Below, one piece after another: positions 27,185 through 35,808 of a stretch of DNA of 60,643 nucleotides. Origin of the DNA: JBGSMF01 sp964651475. Lineage in GTDB: Bacteria > Chloroflexota > Anaerolineae > Fen-1058. The notes under the pieces are model-generated. The model did no database searches and had not been told where the DNA came from. It worked only from the letters and a program-made list of their open reading frames with translations. The stretch spans positions 1 to 60,643 of the forward strand of contig CAZYXV010000024.1 in NCBI GenBank assembly GCA_964651475.1, written 5' to 3'. Within the stretch, counting starts at the first letter, position 1, and every line of letters starts with the position of its first letter. The position numbers and the translations under genes were made by a program.

Positions 27185-30100
27185 TCAGGGGCCGCTTACC
27201 TGCACCGCTCCCAAGATGACTCGATCCCCGGCCAGGCTGCCGGCGTGGTCGAAAATCGGCGCGCGGCGCAGGCTGGTCAACCCATACAGGCCAATCTCGA
27301 TGGCATACTCGCCGGGCGGCAAATCGGGTGGGACGACGAGCCAGTAAGGATCGGAAAACGTCTGCCCTTCAATCCAGCGTGGAATCCACAAAGAGGAAGG
27401 GAACGCGCCGCCCATGGGTGTGTAATAGTCTCCTTGCGCAACCAGTTGATTGCCAGCCGTAATGAGGTGAACGAACGCTTTGTAGCTTTCTTCAGTGCGC
27501 TGCAAAACGCGCCAATCCAACCAGACCTCGATAGATTGACCGGCGCGTACCTCCAGGCCGGCCTGGTCGTGGAAGTCTGACAAATCCAAACACTGCCTTG
27601 CGCACGCGCGCGCGCCCATCAATGCCACGCGGCTGTCGAAATTCGCCGCGGCGCTATCAAGCACCGTCTGCGGGGGGACGACGCCGCGCGCCGGCTCTAC
27701 TATAATCTCGCCAATGTCTACCGTCGTCGCTCCCGTGTCCAGTCCAAGATCGCGCCCGGCGCTCAAATCGGCCACGCCCAGCCGCAGCAGATAGCGTCCT
27801 GGCGGCGCGCCGAACGGGATCGTGATGTCATATTGCTCGACAATCACTTCGCCGGGCTGCCACGCAATCGAACGCACGTGGCTATCGGTCGTCCAGCGAT
27901 AGGCGCGTTCGCCCAACAAGGCAAACGGCACGAGGTAATGCGTCGGCGCGACCGGCGCGCGCATCGCCACGATCAGGTGCGCCGTTTGACCGGGACGCAG
28001 CGAGCGGGCGTCCAGTTCGTAGCCTACTAGCTCTGCCTGGTCTTCCGCCATCACATTCAGCCTGTTGGAAAGGGGGGGGATGGTCTTGTCACCTGGCGCG
28101 ACAACTTGCCACAAACTGGTTGTGGGTTGCGGGTCAGTGGTTGTTGGCCGCAGCCGGAACAGGTCGCCTTCCCACACTTCGCGCCTGAAATCGGCCAGGT
28201 AGACCGGCGTTCTATCCCAGTAGGTAAATACGTTGTCTAGGTACGGATTAGCGGACGTTGGCGCTACGTGGACCGGCGTCACATCCGCCGGGTCGAGCGC
28301 GCGCCCTTCCGCCGCGGCAACCCACAGCGGCGTCATTAGCTCCCACGGCGCAAGCAGTGTAGCTTGCTCGCCTTTGCCCTTGAAATGTGCAAACACGGCC
28401 TCGACCCACTCTTGCCCGGCGTGGTACTCGCGCAGACTCACGCGCGGCGCGGTGTGCCACGCGCTGCACAGTGGGAGAAGGATTAAGGCCAAAGCGCCGA
28501 GCTTTACGTAATATTCCTTTGTGTGCCCTGATAAAAGAGACGAAATCGCTTTTACACCTGCGCCGGCCATCACCGCGACAGCGATGAAGGGCAGCATCAG
28601 ATAGGCCATCACGTCTTGGATTGTGTTGATGACAAAGAATACATAAGTGGCAAAGAACAGCGCGAACAAGGCGAACAGCTTGGGGCGTTTGCGGGCCAGC
28701 CAGAGCGCGCCCACTCCCGCCAGCGCCAGCGTGATGAGGGGGTATTGCAGCCTCATCAATTGCCAAAACACATTCAGCCGGACGGGTTGATCGCTCGGAC
28801 CAAAGGCAAACAAATTGACGCGCAGCCCTTGCGCCGTGGCGTGATGCCAAAACGCTTCCAGGCTGGCATCCATGCGGTTGAACGGCGAGGACGGCCCCCG
28901 CAGCGGGATATAGAGCCAGACGCTCAACCCCGCGGCAAAACATACCAGCAATGCCAACCATTTGCGCCACTGCGTCAGGAGGCGCGGGCGCGTGAGCAAG
29001 ATGAACACGGCGCAGGCTGGAAAACCAAATATCAACAGGGGGTGTTGCGTCACGCCGAGACCGGCGACGAGCGCAAAGCTGTAAAGCCAGCGCTCGTTTC
29101 CACTTGCATACCAGCGCACCAATAGAAACAGCATCAGCGCGGCCAGCAGCGCCGAGATGATGTGCGCGTTAGCGTGCAAGCTGTGCTGCCAGATGTCTAC
29201 GGCGACGGCGGCGGACAAGGCCCCGAACAGGGCCGGAAGCTGTGATTGGAGGGTGGGGGGTGGAGAGGATGATTGAGAATTGGGTACTGGATATTGGGTA
29301 TTGAAAATTATCGCATAGACCAGGCCCGAAATCGTCGCGCCGGCCGCTGCCGCGAGGAGGTTGGTGCGATAAGCCAATGTCCCAACCTGAACGACGTTTT
29401 GCCACAGCCACGCCAGCACGGTGTAAAACGCATAACCCGGCGGATGCGCAATGCCCAAGACGCGCGGCACGAACGTATACTCGGATGGGTCGCCGGGAAC
29501 GGCGCCGGGGGCGAGCGTGGAGATGTACAATCCTAACACGCCGGCAAATAATACAAGCGGAAGGTAGAAAAGCGGCGAGGGAAGTGAATGGCGAATGACC
29601 TGGGCCGCAAAGCGCGGCAGGGCCAGTTGGCGCTTGATGCGCCAGGGCTGGCGGATCAGGCGGTGCAGCCATTCCAGCCCCACGCGCTGCACCCAACGCG
29701 GCGCGCGTTGGGCCACGCCGCTGATGAAATCAAACGCGCCGCCCACGCCCACGGCCACCGACACATTCAAGCGGTCCAGGTTGCGCGCGATCCACAGGTC
29801 TTGCGCGGGCGCGCCGTAGGCCACGAACAACACGTCTGCCCGCGCGCCGCGAATCATGGCGGCGATGGCGTCTTGTTCCTCTATGGAAGGCGAGCCGCTG
29901 TATGTGCCCGCCACGTCAAGCCCCGGATAGCGCTCTTGCAAGATGCGCGCCGCCTTTTCGGCCACGCCCGGCGCGGCGCCAAGCAAAAATACGCGCCAGC
30001 CCTCGCGCGCCGCGCGCGAGGCGATTTGTTCGGTCAATTCCACGCCGGCCACCCGCTCGCGCAGGCGCACGCTGCCCGGCTCGCGCGCCTGCCGCCTCGA

Positions 30101-30331
30101 GGCCCACACCAGCCCGATGCCGTCCGGCACGCACAGGGCCGCGCGGTTGAGCACGTCACGAAAGGCGGCGTTGTCTTGAGCGGCCATGACAAATTCAGAA
30201 TTGACCGTGGCGATTTGATGCGGCCCGCCTGCGGCCGCGAATTGGCCGATCAGGTCGAGCGCCTCGTTTAGCGTCACATCGTGCACGCGCACGCCCAGGA
30301 TGGTAGTGTGGGACAAGTGAGGGGACCCCAA
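27185..30331 (-). CDS. Fusion of WecG/TagA-type GT26 and DUF2723 membrane glycosyltransferase
   Basis: A 1048-residue protein. Residues 8-240 are a WecG/TagA/CpsF glycosyltransferase (NSEFVMAAQ, LCVPDGIGLVWASR, VFLLGAAPGVAEKA, YGAPAQDLWIARN), which adds a sugar to a lipid-linked intermediate at the inner membrane face. From about 250 comes a DUF2723 (TMEM260-like) polytopic region with the mark LGIAHPPGYAFYTVL and about ten membrane segments, then a beta-rich C-terminus of about 350 residues. DUF2723 proteins belong to the GT-C group. The start is a TTG at 30331 with GAGGT four to five bases upstream. The fusion suggests that two steps of one envelope-glycan pathway are coupled. Confidence 0.88.
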   Translation of the reverse strand: MGSPHLSHTTILGVRVHDVTLNEALDLIGQFAAAGGPHQIATVNSEFVMAAQDNAAFRDVLNRAALCVPDGIGLVWASRRQAREPGSVRLRERVAGVELTEQIASRAAREGWRVFLLGAAPGVAEKAARILQERYPGLDVAGTYSGSPSIEEQDAIAAMIRGARADVLFVAYGAPAQDLWIARNLDRLNVSVAVGVGGAFDFISGVAQRAPRWVQRVGLEWLHRLIRQPWRIKRQLALPRFAAQVIRHSLPSPLFYLPLVLFAGVLGLYISTLAPGAVPGDPSEYTFVPRVLGIAHPPGYAFYTVLAWLWQNVVQVGTLAYRTNLLAAAAGATISGLVYAIIFNTQYPVPNSQSSSPPPTLQSQLPALFGALSAAVAVDIWQHSLHANAHIISALLAALMLFLLVRWYASGNERWLYSFALVAGLGVTQHPLLIFGFPACAVFILLTRPRLLTQWRKWLALLVCFAAGLSVWLYIPLRGPSSPFNRMDASLEAFWHHATAQGLRVNLFAFGPSDQPVRLNVFWQLMRLQYPLITLALAGVGALWLARKRPKLFALFALFFATYVFFVINTIQDVMAYLMLPFIAVAVMAGAGVKAISSLLSGHTKEYYVKLGALALILLPLCSAWHTAPRVSLREYHAGQEWVEAVFAHFKGKGEQATLLAPWELMTPLWVAAAEGRALDPADVTPVHVAPTSANPYLDNVFTYWDRTPVYLADFRREVWEGDLFRLRPTTTDPQPTTSLWQVVAPGDKTIPPLSNRLNVMAEDQAELVGYELDARSLRPGQTAHLIVAMRAPVAPTHYLVPFALLGERAYRWTTDSHVRSIAWQPGEVIVEQYDITIPFGAPPGRYLLRLGVADLSAGRDLGLDTGATTVDIGEIIVEPARGVVPPQTVLDSAAANFDSRVALMGARACARQCLDLSDFHDQAGLEVRAGQSIEVWLDWRVLQRTEESYKAFVHLITAGNQLVAQGDYYTPMGGAFPSSLWIPRWIEGQTFSDPYWLVVPPDLPPGEYAIEIGLYGLTSLRRAPIFDHAGSLAGDRVILGAVQVSGP

Positions 30332-30350
30332 TGATACCTCGCGTAAAGCG

Positions 30351-31289
30351 TCAGGCGTCGCGTTTTACGCGCTCGGCGCTCGCTGCCAGCTCGTCTGCCA
30401 GTCGTCCGATCTCGGCGCTGGCTTCGATGCGGGCGCCCCAATCGGGTGGAATGGCGCCGAGACCCAATCGCGCCCCACTTAGCCCGCCGGCGATGCAGGC
30501 GATGCTGTCACTATCGCCGTTCGTGTTGGCAGCGCGCCGGACGCACGCTGTATAGTCGTCGGGATAGCGCAGCACGCAATAGAGCGCCAGCGCCAGCGCC
30601 TCTTCGCCCACCCAGCCTTCGCCAATGTGAGCCAGCGCGGCTTCCTCGCTCGTCCAGCCTATCACGTGCCCCACCCGCGCCATAGCCTGATCAAAGTCGG
30701 ATGACATCTCGCCCACAAAATCCCACGAGCGCCTCAGCCATTCGTTGACGGGTGTATCTTCCAGCGCCAGCTTGACCATGTAGGCGCCGCCGATGCAGGC
30801 CGCGCGCGCGGCGGGGTGGCCGTGCGTGCACACGCCTTGCGCGTCGGCGGCCTGGCGCATGCGCGTCTCGTCGCGCCTGTAAAAATACCCCACTGGCAGC
30901 ACGCGCATCACGCTGCCGCAACCCTTGGAGTCGGGATCGCCCGCCTCGCGCCACGGCGCGCCGCTTGCCAGCCGCCTCGCGCCTTTCAGACATGTGCCGC
31001 CGGGCGCGCGCCGCGGGGTGGTGGGATCGTTCAGCCAGGCCACAAACTCGCGCGAGACGGCCGCCATTAATGTGTCCATGTCTGCGCCGCCGGCCTGGAT
31101 CAGGGCGCGCGCCAACGCCAGCGTCATTTGCGTGTCGTCCGTCCACACGGCCGGATCGGGCAAATCCCGAATCCCCTGTACTCCATAGGTGCGTTTGATT
31201 TCGTCTAGCTTTTGAAATTCGGTTGGCCAGCCTAGCGCGTCGCCGCAGGCCAGGCCGTACATCAAACCCCAGGCGCGTTCATCTTTCAT
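30351..31289 (-). CDS. ADP-ribosylglycohydrolase
   Basis: A 312-residue DraG-like hydrolase that removes ADP-ribose from proteins or small molecules with a two-metal centre. Visible motifs are GLACGDALGWPTEF, WTDDTQMTLALARAL (metal-binding Thr-Asp-Asp) and AANTNGDSDSIACIAGGL (the D-x-D motif). The ATG at 31289 overlaps the stop of the HAD hydrolase gene by ATGA. A longer frame to 31784 was rejected because it overlaps that gene and lacks family character. It ends 20 bases before the TTG start of the GT26 fusion, so the genes may share a transcript. Confidence 0.93.
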   Translation of the reverse strand: MKDERAWGLMYGLACGDALGWPTEFQKLDEIKRTYGVQGIRDLPDPAVWTDDTQMTLALARALIQAGGADMDTLMAAVSREFVAWLNDPTTPRRAPGGTCLKGARRLASGAPWREAGDPDSKGCGSVMRVLPVGYFYRRDETRMRQAADAQGVCTHGHPAARAACIGGAYMVKLALEDTPVNEWLRRSWDFVGEMSSDFDQAMARVGHVIGWTSEEAALAHIGEGWVGEEALALALYCVLRYPDDYTACVRRAANTNGDSDSIACIAGGLSGARLGLGAIPPDWGARIEASAEIGRLADELAASAERVKRDA

Positions 31290-31987
31290 GCTCGTCCTCG
31301 GCAATTTAATGTTTCGATAGCGGCTTCTAATTCTAACAAATCGCTGAGGGCCATATCCACACCCTCTTCGGCGCGTCCGTCCACCAACACCGTCGTCATC
31401 CCAAACAGTTGCCGGGCGGGGCGCAGGTTGCGGGCGTTGTCCTCGACGAGGATACATTCCGGCCCCTCGGCGCGCAACGCCTGCAAGACGTATTGGTACG
31501 CCAGTGGATCGGGCTTGCTGCAAAACTGCACCGCTCGGATATCCAGAATTAATGGAAAGTGATTGGCCACTCCCAGGCAGGCCAGCACGCGCCGGGCGTG
31601 CCGTTCGTCGGCGTTGGTAAAGATTACTTTGGAAAGAGGAATGCGGCCAAGCATAGCATCGAGCGCCGGACTGGGTGCGATATAGTCTTGCAATGGCACG
31701 TCGTGAACAAAGTGCAAATAATCGTCGGCGTCCACATCGTATTCGAGTTGCAGCCCGCGCAGCGTGGTGCCGTACTGGATCCAAAACCGTTTTCTCAATA
31801 GCGCCGCTTCTGCCGGGTTGAATCCCAGTCGTTCGGTCAGATAGAGCGTGATGCGGCGGCCGATTTCTTGCATCAAGCCGGACGTGCGCGGATAGAGCGT
31901 CTCATCCAGATCAAAAATAAGGTGTTGGTAAGTATGTTTGACGTGCAACAAGGTTAATAGCCCATTCTTTTGCTTCACTCGTTCCAT
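31286..31987 (-). CDS. HAD-superfamily hydrolase (pyrimidine 5'-nucleotidase-like)
   Basis: A 233-residue HAD phosphatase. Motif I is FDLDETLYP (nucleophile D26, acid/base D28), motif II VIFTNAD, motif III K in FCSKPDPLAY and motif IV VEDNARN. The helical cap and DETLYP identify the subgroup containing yeast SDT1-type pyrimidine 5'-nucleotidases. The start codon overlaps the stop of the upstream lipoprotein gene by one base. Natural substrate not decidable from sequence. Confidence 0.9.
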   Translation of the reverse strand: MERVKQKNGLLTLLHVKHTYQHLIFDLDETLYPRTSGLMQEIGRRITLYLTERLGFNPAEAALLRKRFWIQYGTTLRGLQLEYDVDADDYLHFVHDVPLQDYIAPSPALDAMLGRIPLSKVIFTNADERHARRVLACLGVANHFPLILDIRAVQFCSKPDPLAYQYVLQALRAEGPECILVEDNARNLRPARQLFGMTTVLVDGRAEEGVDMALSDLLELEAAIETLNCRGRA

Positions 31988-33624
31988 CAGTTGCTTTCAA
32001 TCACCAGGATTGGCCACCCCCCAATCAGGCAAGTGTTTTCTACAGGGTGTGTGCACGCTGCGCCAGGCAAGTCGAGCGTGTACTGGCCGTTCGAGGCGCC
32101 CTGCGTCCACGTTGCCCCGGTGCGGCTGTCCACGATCAAGGCGCTGCCGGCGCGCGCGGTGAGCGTTGCCTGCTGCGGCGGCCCCACGCGCGACCAGAGC
32201 ACCGTCGTCGTCTGCGCGCCGCGATTTACAGTCACCTGTACTACCTGGTCGCGCCGATCCAGGCTGGCCGATTGAAAGCCTGCCAGGTAGCGCGCCGCCA
32301 GTTGAAACGAGGCGAACGCGGGCCGCCGCGAATTGTCCATTCGCGCCAATCCAAACGGTTCGGGGTTAGCCGCCTTGTCGCCGGGCGTATCGGCCATTTT
32401 GTAAACGGCGATGCGCTCCGCGCCGCCAGCCAGTCCCATTGCAAACGCCTGCACGATAAAGGCGGCCTGGTCGTCGAGTGTGATGTTGAACGTAGAGTTG
32501 GGAACGGGCCAGGCCGGGTCGAGCGACGGCGCGGCGTTTGTCTCTACCAGCCACACCGGCTTGTCAAAGCCGTAGGTGCGCATCATCTCGTGATGCCACG
32601 CTGTCAGGTTATAGACGGTATCCGGCCGGAAATACTGGTGCGACGTTGCCACGTCAAAATAATAATTGTTCCCCATGGCGTTAGGGTCCGCCACGAGCGC
32701 TTCCAGAAAACGCTGAAAGAATGGCGTGCGTCCGTATTGCGAATCCCACCAAAACGTCAGGCCGGCCAGGTGGATGACGGCGTTGGGATTGGCATCCCTG
32801 GCGACGGTGTATGCCACGCGCTGAAATTGCAAAAAATCATCCACGGTGCCGCCCCACGTTTGCCCAGGATAAGTGTTATCCCAAATGTCCGGCTCGTTCC
32901 AAATGATCCAGTGATTTACGCGGCCCGCATACTTGGCGGCCAGGCGGCGGATAAACTGCGCCCAAAGATTTTCGGGATTGTCGGCAGGCAGTTCCATACC
33001 GGCCGGGACGCCCGCCACGTTGCCGTCCCTCAACGCCCACGGCGGCGTGTTGACAATCAATCCCACCACCTCGCGCCCGGCGGCCAGCTCCGAGTTGACT
33101 GTCGCCTCCAGGTCGGCGTCGTTCCATTGACCCGACTCATTGGGTTGGATGACGCTCCATTGAAAGCGGAGGCGAGTCCACCCCGCGCCCAATTGCGATG
33201 CGGCGGCTGAATTATCGAATGCATCTACAACGCCAAAGCGGCGGTCGCCGCCTGATCCCACGAGGGGAATGCTCACCGGCGGCGCGGCGGGGGCCGATGT
33301 GGCTGTACTTGTGGGTAATGCGGATGAGGATGGAAGAATTGCCGTCGGAGCAGATGTGGGTGCTATAGTGCTGATGGGTTGGGGCGCTTGTGTTAGGGTA
33401 GGGGATGGACGCGCCGCATGGGTGGGCTGCGGTGTGGAGGTGGATGGTGGGCGCTGCGTTGCCGTTGGGCTTGAGGTGGGTGTGAAAGTGGCGGGAGGGG
33501 TAACCGTAGATGTCTCTGATGCCAGCACAGTGGGGGACGGCGCGAGTGCTGGATCAACAGCGCCGGGCGCGCACGAAGCCATCAATGCACTCACTATCAA
33601 GATGGTTACAATCCGTCTGTACAT
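31987..33624 (-). CDS. Clan-A glycoside hydrolase-like lipoprotein
   Basis: A 545-residue exported lipoprotein. The signal ends in VSALMASC, a lipobox. A Pro/Ser/Thr-rich linker of about 110 residues follows, then a TIM-barrel domain of the GH5/GH39 type. The acid/base Glu lies in IIWNEPDIW and the likely nucleophile in VWLVETN. A small beta C-terminal domain ends the protein. The start at 33624 is chosen because the lipoprotein signal begins there. Substrate is unknown; a related protein lies at 52145. It heads a four-gene minus-strand run with short overlaps. Confidence 0.85.
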   Translation of the reverse strand: MYRRIVTILIVSALMASCAPGAVDPALAPSPTVLASETSTVTPPATFTPTSSPTATQRPPSTSTPQPTHAARPSPTLTQAPQPISTIAPTSAPTAILPSSSALPTSTATSAPAAPPVSIPLVGSGGDRRFGVVDAFDNSAAASQLGAGWTRLRFQWSVIQPNESGQWNDADLEATVNSELAAGREVVGLIVNTPPWALRDGNVAGVPAGMELPADNPENLWAQFIRRLAAKYAGRVNHWIIWNEPDIWDNTYPGQTWGGTVDDFLQFQRVAYTVARDANPNAVIHLAGLTFWWDSQYGRTPFFQRFLEALVADPNAMGNNYYFDVATSHQYFRPDTVYNLTAWHHEMMRTYGFDKPVWLVETNAAPSLDPAWPVPNSTFNITLDDQAAFIVQAFAMGLAGGAERIAVYKMADTPGDKAANPEPFGLARMDNSRRPAFASFQLAARYLAGFQSASLDRRDQVVQVTVNRGAQTTTVLWSRVGPPQQATLTARAGSALIVDSRTGATWTQGASNGQYTLDLPGAACTHPVENTCLIGGWPILVIESN

Positions 33625-33635
33625 AGCCTCTTTTC

Positions 33636-34019
33636 TTAGGTGATGATTCGCCATACGAGAGCAATAGCCAATGCCGCCAGCAAAAGCCAGATGGCAATGA
33701 TGATGCCCGCCGCCGTCCAGTTCACCGGCTTGCCCTGTTCCTGCCTTTGCCTGGCCCTTTCGCGGCATTCGTCCATCACAAGCGGAGGAATCATCTTGAG
33801 CGCCAGGGCAATGCCCAACGGGATTAGAACGAGATCGTCCAGGTATCCCAACACTGGAATCGGGTCGGGAATCAGATCAATGGGGCTGAACGCATAGCCC
33901 ACCACGCACGCGGCGAATAGCCTGGCGTACCAGGGCGTGCGAGGGTCCCGATAGGCCAGGTAGATGGCGTACACCTCTGCCTCGAGTTGCCGGGCGCGCT
34001 GCTTCCACGCATGTATCAC
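33636..34019 (-). CDS. YkvA-family DUF1232 membrane protein
   Basis: A 127-residue protein with the DUF1232 signature YAFSPIDLIPDPIPVLGYLDDLVL, two short membrane segments around it and a further C-terminal helix (GIIIAIWLLLAALAIAL). Family members are small membrane proteins of unclear function. The start is a GTG at 34019 with GAGG about five bases upstream. It ends 11 bases before the lipoprotein gene begins. Confidence 0.88.
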   Translation of the reverse strand: MIHAWKQRARQLEAEVYAIYLAYRDPRTPWYARLFAACVVGYAFSPIDLIPDPIPVLGYLDDLVLIPLGIALALKMIPPLVMDECRERARQRQEQGKPVNWTAAGIIIAIWLLLAALAIALVWRIIT

Positions 34020-34070
34020 AAGCGCCTCGCTGACTGGAATGGTGTCATTACCTCAGCATATAAACAGTGA

Positions 34071-34123
34071 TGTCCCTCTAACAGGCCCCAACCCTCTCAA
34101 ACGGAGGGCCTGATAAAGGGACA
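34071..34123. terminator. Long imperfect hairpin downstream of tRNA-Arg
   Basis: TGTCCCTCTAACAGGCCC at 34071-34088 pairs with 34106-34123 over 18 positions with about two mismatches. It lies just downstream of the tRNA-Arg transcript on the minus strand and could end it, though there is no clear T run. It may equally be a palindromic repeat. Confidence 0.4.
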
Positions 34124-34140
34124 CGTTGGGGTGATGTGTG

Positions 34141-34215
34141 TGCCCCCGGCGGGACTTGAACCCACAACCTCGACCTTAGGAGTGTCTCGCTCTATCCTCA
34201 TTGAGCTACGGGGGC
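34141..34215 (-). tRNA. tRNA-Arg (anticodon CCT)
   Basis: A 75-base cloverleaf on the minus strand: acceptor GCCCCCG pairs with CGGGGGC, D-arm GCTC/GAGC, T-arm GTGGG-TTCAAGT-CCCGC. The anticodon loop CTCCTAA gives CCT. The anticodon stem AGACA/GGTCG has only three good pairs, with A-G oppositions at both ends (27-43 and 31-39), which is weak. CCA is not encoded. Confidence 0.8.
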
Positions 34216-34272
34216 GACAGGCGTATTTTACCTCAAATTTGATTATGTGCAAAGGCACTGTAAAAATATAAT

Positions 34273-34361
34273 GGGTGTGTTTCATTTCAGTTGAAACAGG
34301 GCGCTCACCCTTGCGAAGGTTCGCAACCTTCGCAAGGGTGCAACTCGTTTGAAACACACCC
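34273..34361. repeat. Nested palindromic repeat element
   Basis: Outer arms GGGTGTGTTTCA (34273-34284) and TGAAACACACCC (34350-34361) enclose inner arms CACCCTTGCGAAGGTT (34306-34321) and AACCTTCGCAAGGGTG (34325-34340). The right half recurs near 47908 in inverted form, showing a dispersed family. Confidence 0.75.
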
Positions 34362-34442
34362 AAATATAATTTCCGATGCCGCCCTGAGCGTAGCGAAGGG
34401 TTTCCACACTCGAAGAGATTCTTCGCTTCTCCTTCGACTGCG

Positions 34443-34818
34443 CTACCCAGAAACTGACTGTCATTGCGAGACCCGCAGGGTCGAAGCAATCTCCACGCTT
34501 GTCCAGCGGGGGATTGCTTAGCCAGCCTAGTCCGGCAGGACAGGTCGGCGCGCTTCGCGCGCCTCCTCGCAATGACGAGTTTCTGATTTCTGGCATATCG
34601 CCGAAGGCGATTTGAGTTCTCAGGATGAAGCTACCCAGAAACTGACTGTCATTGCGAGACCCGCAGGGTCGAAGCAATCTCCACGCTTGTCCAGCGGGGG
34701 ATTGCTTAGCCAGCCTAGTCCGGCAGGACAGGTCGGCGCGCTTCGCGCGCCTCCTCGCAATGACGAGTTTCTGATTTCTGGCATATCGCCGAAGGCGATT
34801 TGAGTTCTCAGGATGAAG
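34443..34818. repeat. Two tandem copies of a 188-base palindromic element
   Basis: The segments 34443-34630 and 34631-34818 are near identical. Each contains the inverted motif TCATTGCGAG ... CTCGCAATGA and a central GGCGCGCTTCGCGCGCC hairpin. The element looks like a REP- or MITE-type repeat. Long open frames seen here are by-products of the repeat. The region 34216-34860 has no credible gene. Confidence 0.85.
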
Positions 34819-34860
34819 CTCAGAATGACAGAATCGGAAGTTGTTCCAAGAGCATGTGCA

Positions 34861-34898
34861 AAAAAAGACCCGCAAAGCTCAACGGCTTTGCAGGTCTT
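34861..34898 (-). terminator. Intrinsic terminator after malG
   Basis: On the minus strand, AAGACCTGCAAAGCC, a short loop, then GAGCTTTGCGGGTCTT form a stem of about 14 pairs followed by a run of T. It lies 17 bases beyond the malG stop and ends the importer operon. Confidence 0.85.
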
Positions 34899-34914
34899 GC
34901 AATGCGTCTTGTTT

Positions 34915-35808
34915 TTAGCCTTTTACGCTGCCCAGCGTCAGGCCGGAAATCAACCACTTGGACGAGTACAGGAACAACGCCAGCACCGGGATGGTGATCA
35001 TCAACGAGGCTGCCGCGTACATGCCCCACTCTTTTTGGAACTGGCCTTGCAGCGCGTTGATGCCAAGCGGCCAGGTGAGCAAGGCCTGGTTGGTAATGAT
35101 GCGGTAGGCCACCACAAACTCGGACCACGCCTGCATAAAGTTGAACAGGAACACGATGGCCAGCGCGGGCGTCGAAAGCGGCAGCACAATCTTCCAGAAC
35201 GCTTCCAGGCGCGAACAACCGTCAATCAGGGCCGATTCTTCCAGGTCAAACGGCACGGTATCGTAATAGCCCTTGAGAATCCAGATGCTAAACGGCACCG
35301 CGCTCACCGAATAGGCCAGCACCAGCCCATTGTAGTGATTGATCATGCCGAGCCGGGCCAGCATCAGGTAAATGGGAATGAGCAGCATGCCGGCGGGAAT
35401 GGCCTGGGTCGCCAGCAGGAACAGCAGCGCCGGCGCGCGGCCGGGGAATTTCCAGCGCGAAAAGGCATAAGCCCCCGTGGCCGACAGCGCCACGCCGATA
35501 ATCGCCACGGAAACCGTGATAATCAAGCTGTTCAGAATCCACTGGATAAAATCCTTGTCTCTGAATAGCATGATGTAATTGTTCAGCGTGGCATTGGAAG
35601 GAATGAGCACAAATGGGTCAATCATGGCTTTGCTGACCGGCCCCACGCTGAGCGTGAACACGCGGAGGACGGGGTAGATGGCGATGATGCTGCACAGAAT
35701 CAAAAACAGGTGAATGATCAACTGCGCAAAGGGGCTGTCGCCGCGCGAGCGGAAAAAGAACCACCGGACGAAATTTTGAGATGCTTTGGGTTTAGCAGGT
35801 GCGCTCAT
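34915..35808 (-). CDS. malG: Carbohydrate ABC transporter permease (MalG-like)
   Basis: A 297-residue inner-membrane permease with six hydrophobic segments. The EAA loop, which contacts the ATPase, is EESALIDGCSRLEAFWKIVLPL. Family: MalG/LacG-type permeases of the CUT1 group, importing maltose, maltodextrin or other oligosaccharides. The ATG overlaps the stop of malF by ATGA. No MalK/MsmX ATPase is encoded in the window, so it must be supplied from elsewhere. The symbol is by family resemblance; the real sugar is not proven. Confidence 0.9.
   Translation of the reverse strand: MSAPAKPKASQNFVRWFFFRSRGDSPFAQLIIHLFLILCSIIAIYPVLRVFTLSVGPVSKAMIDPFVLIPSNATLNNYIMLFRDKDFIQWILNSLIITVSVAIIGVALSATGAYAFSRWKFPGRAPALLFLLATQAIPAGMLLIPIYLMLARLGMINHYNGLVLAYSVSAVPFSIWILKGYYDTVPFDLEESALIDGCSRLEAFWKIVLPLSTPALAIVFLFNFMQAWSEFVVAYRIITNQALLTWPLGINALQGQFQKEWGMYAAASLMITIPVLALFLYSSKWLISGLTLGSVKG

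Noticed and set aside
31290..31784. N-terminal extension of the ADP-ribosylglycohydrolase frame
   Set aside because: It overlaps the HAD hydrolase gene and lacks homology; the ATGA overlap at 31289 gives a better start.
34443..34818. Possible CRISPR array
   Set aside because: There are only two long copies with no unique spacers. No CRISPR repeats or cas genes are visible anywhere in the window.
34282..34875. 197-residue minus-strand open frame in the repeat island
   Set aside because: It is produced by the 188-base tandem repeat; its protein repeats itself for that reason and has no family character.
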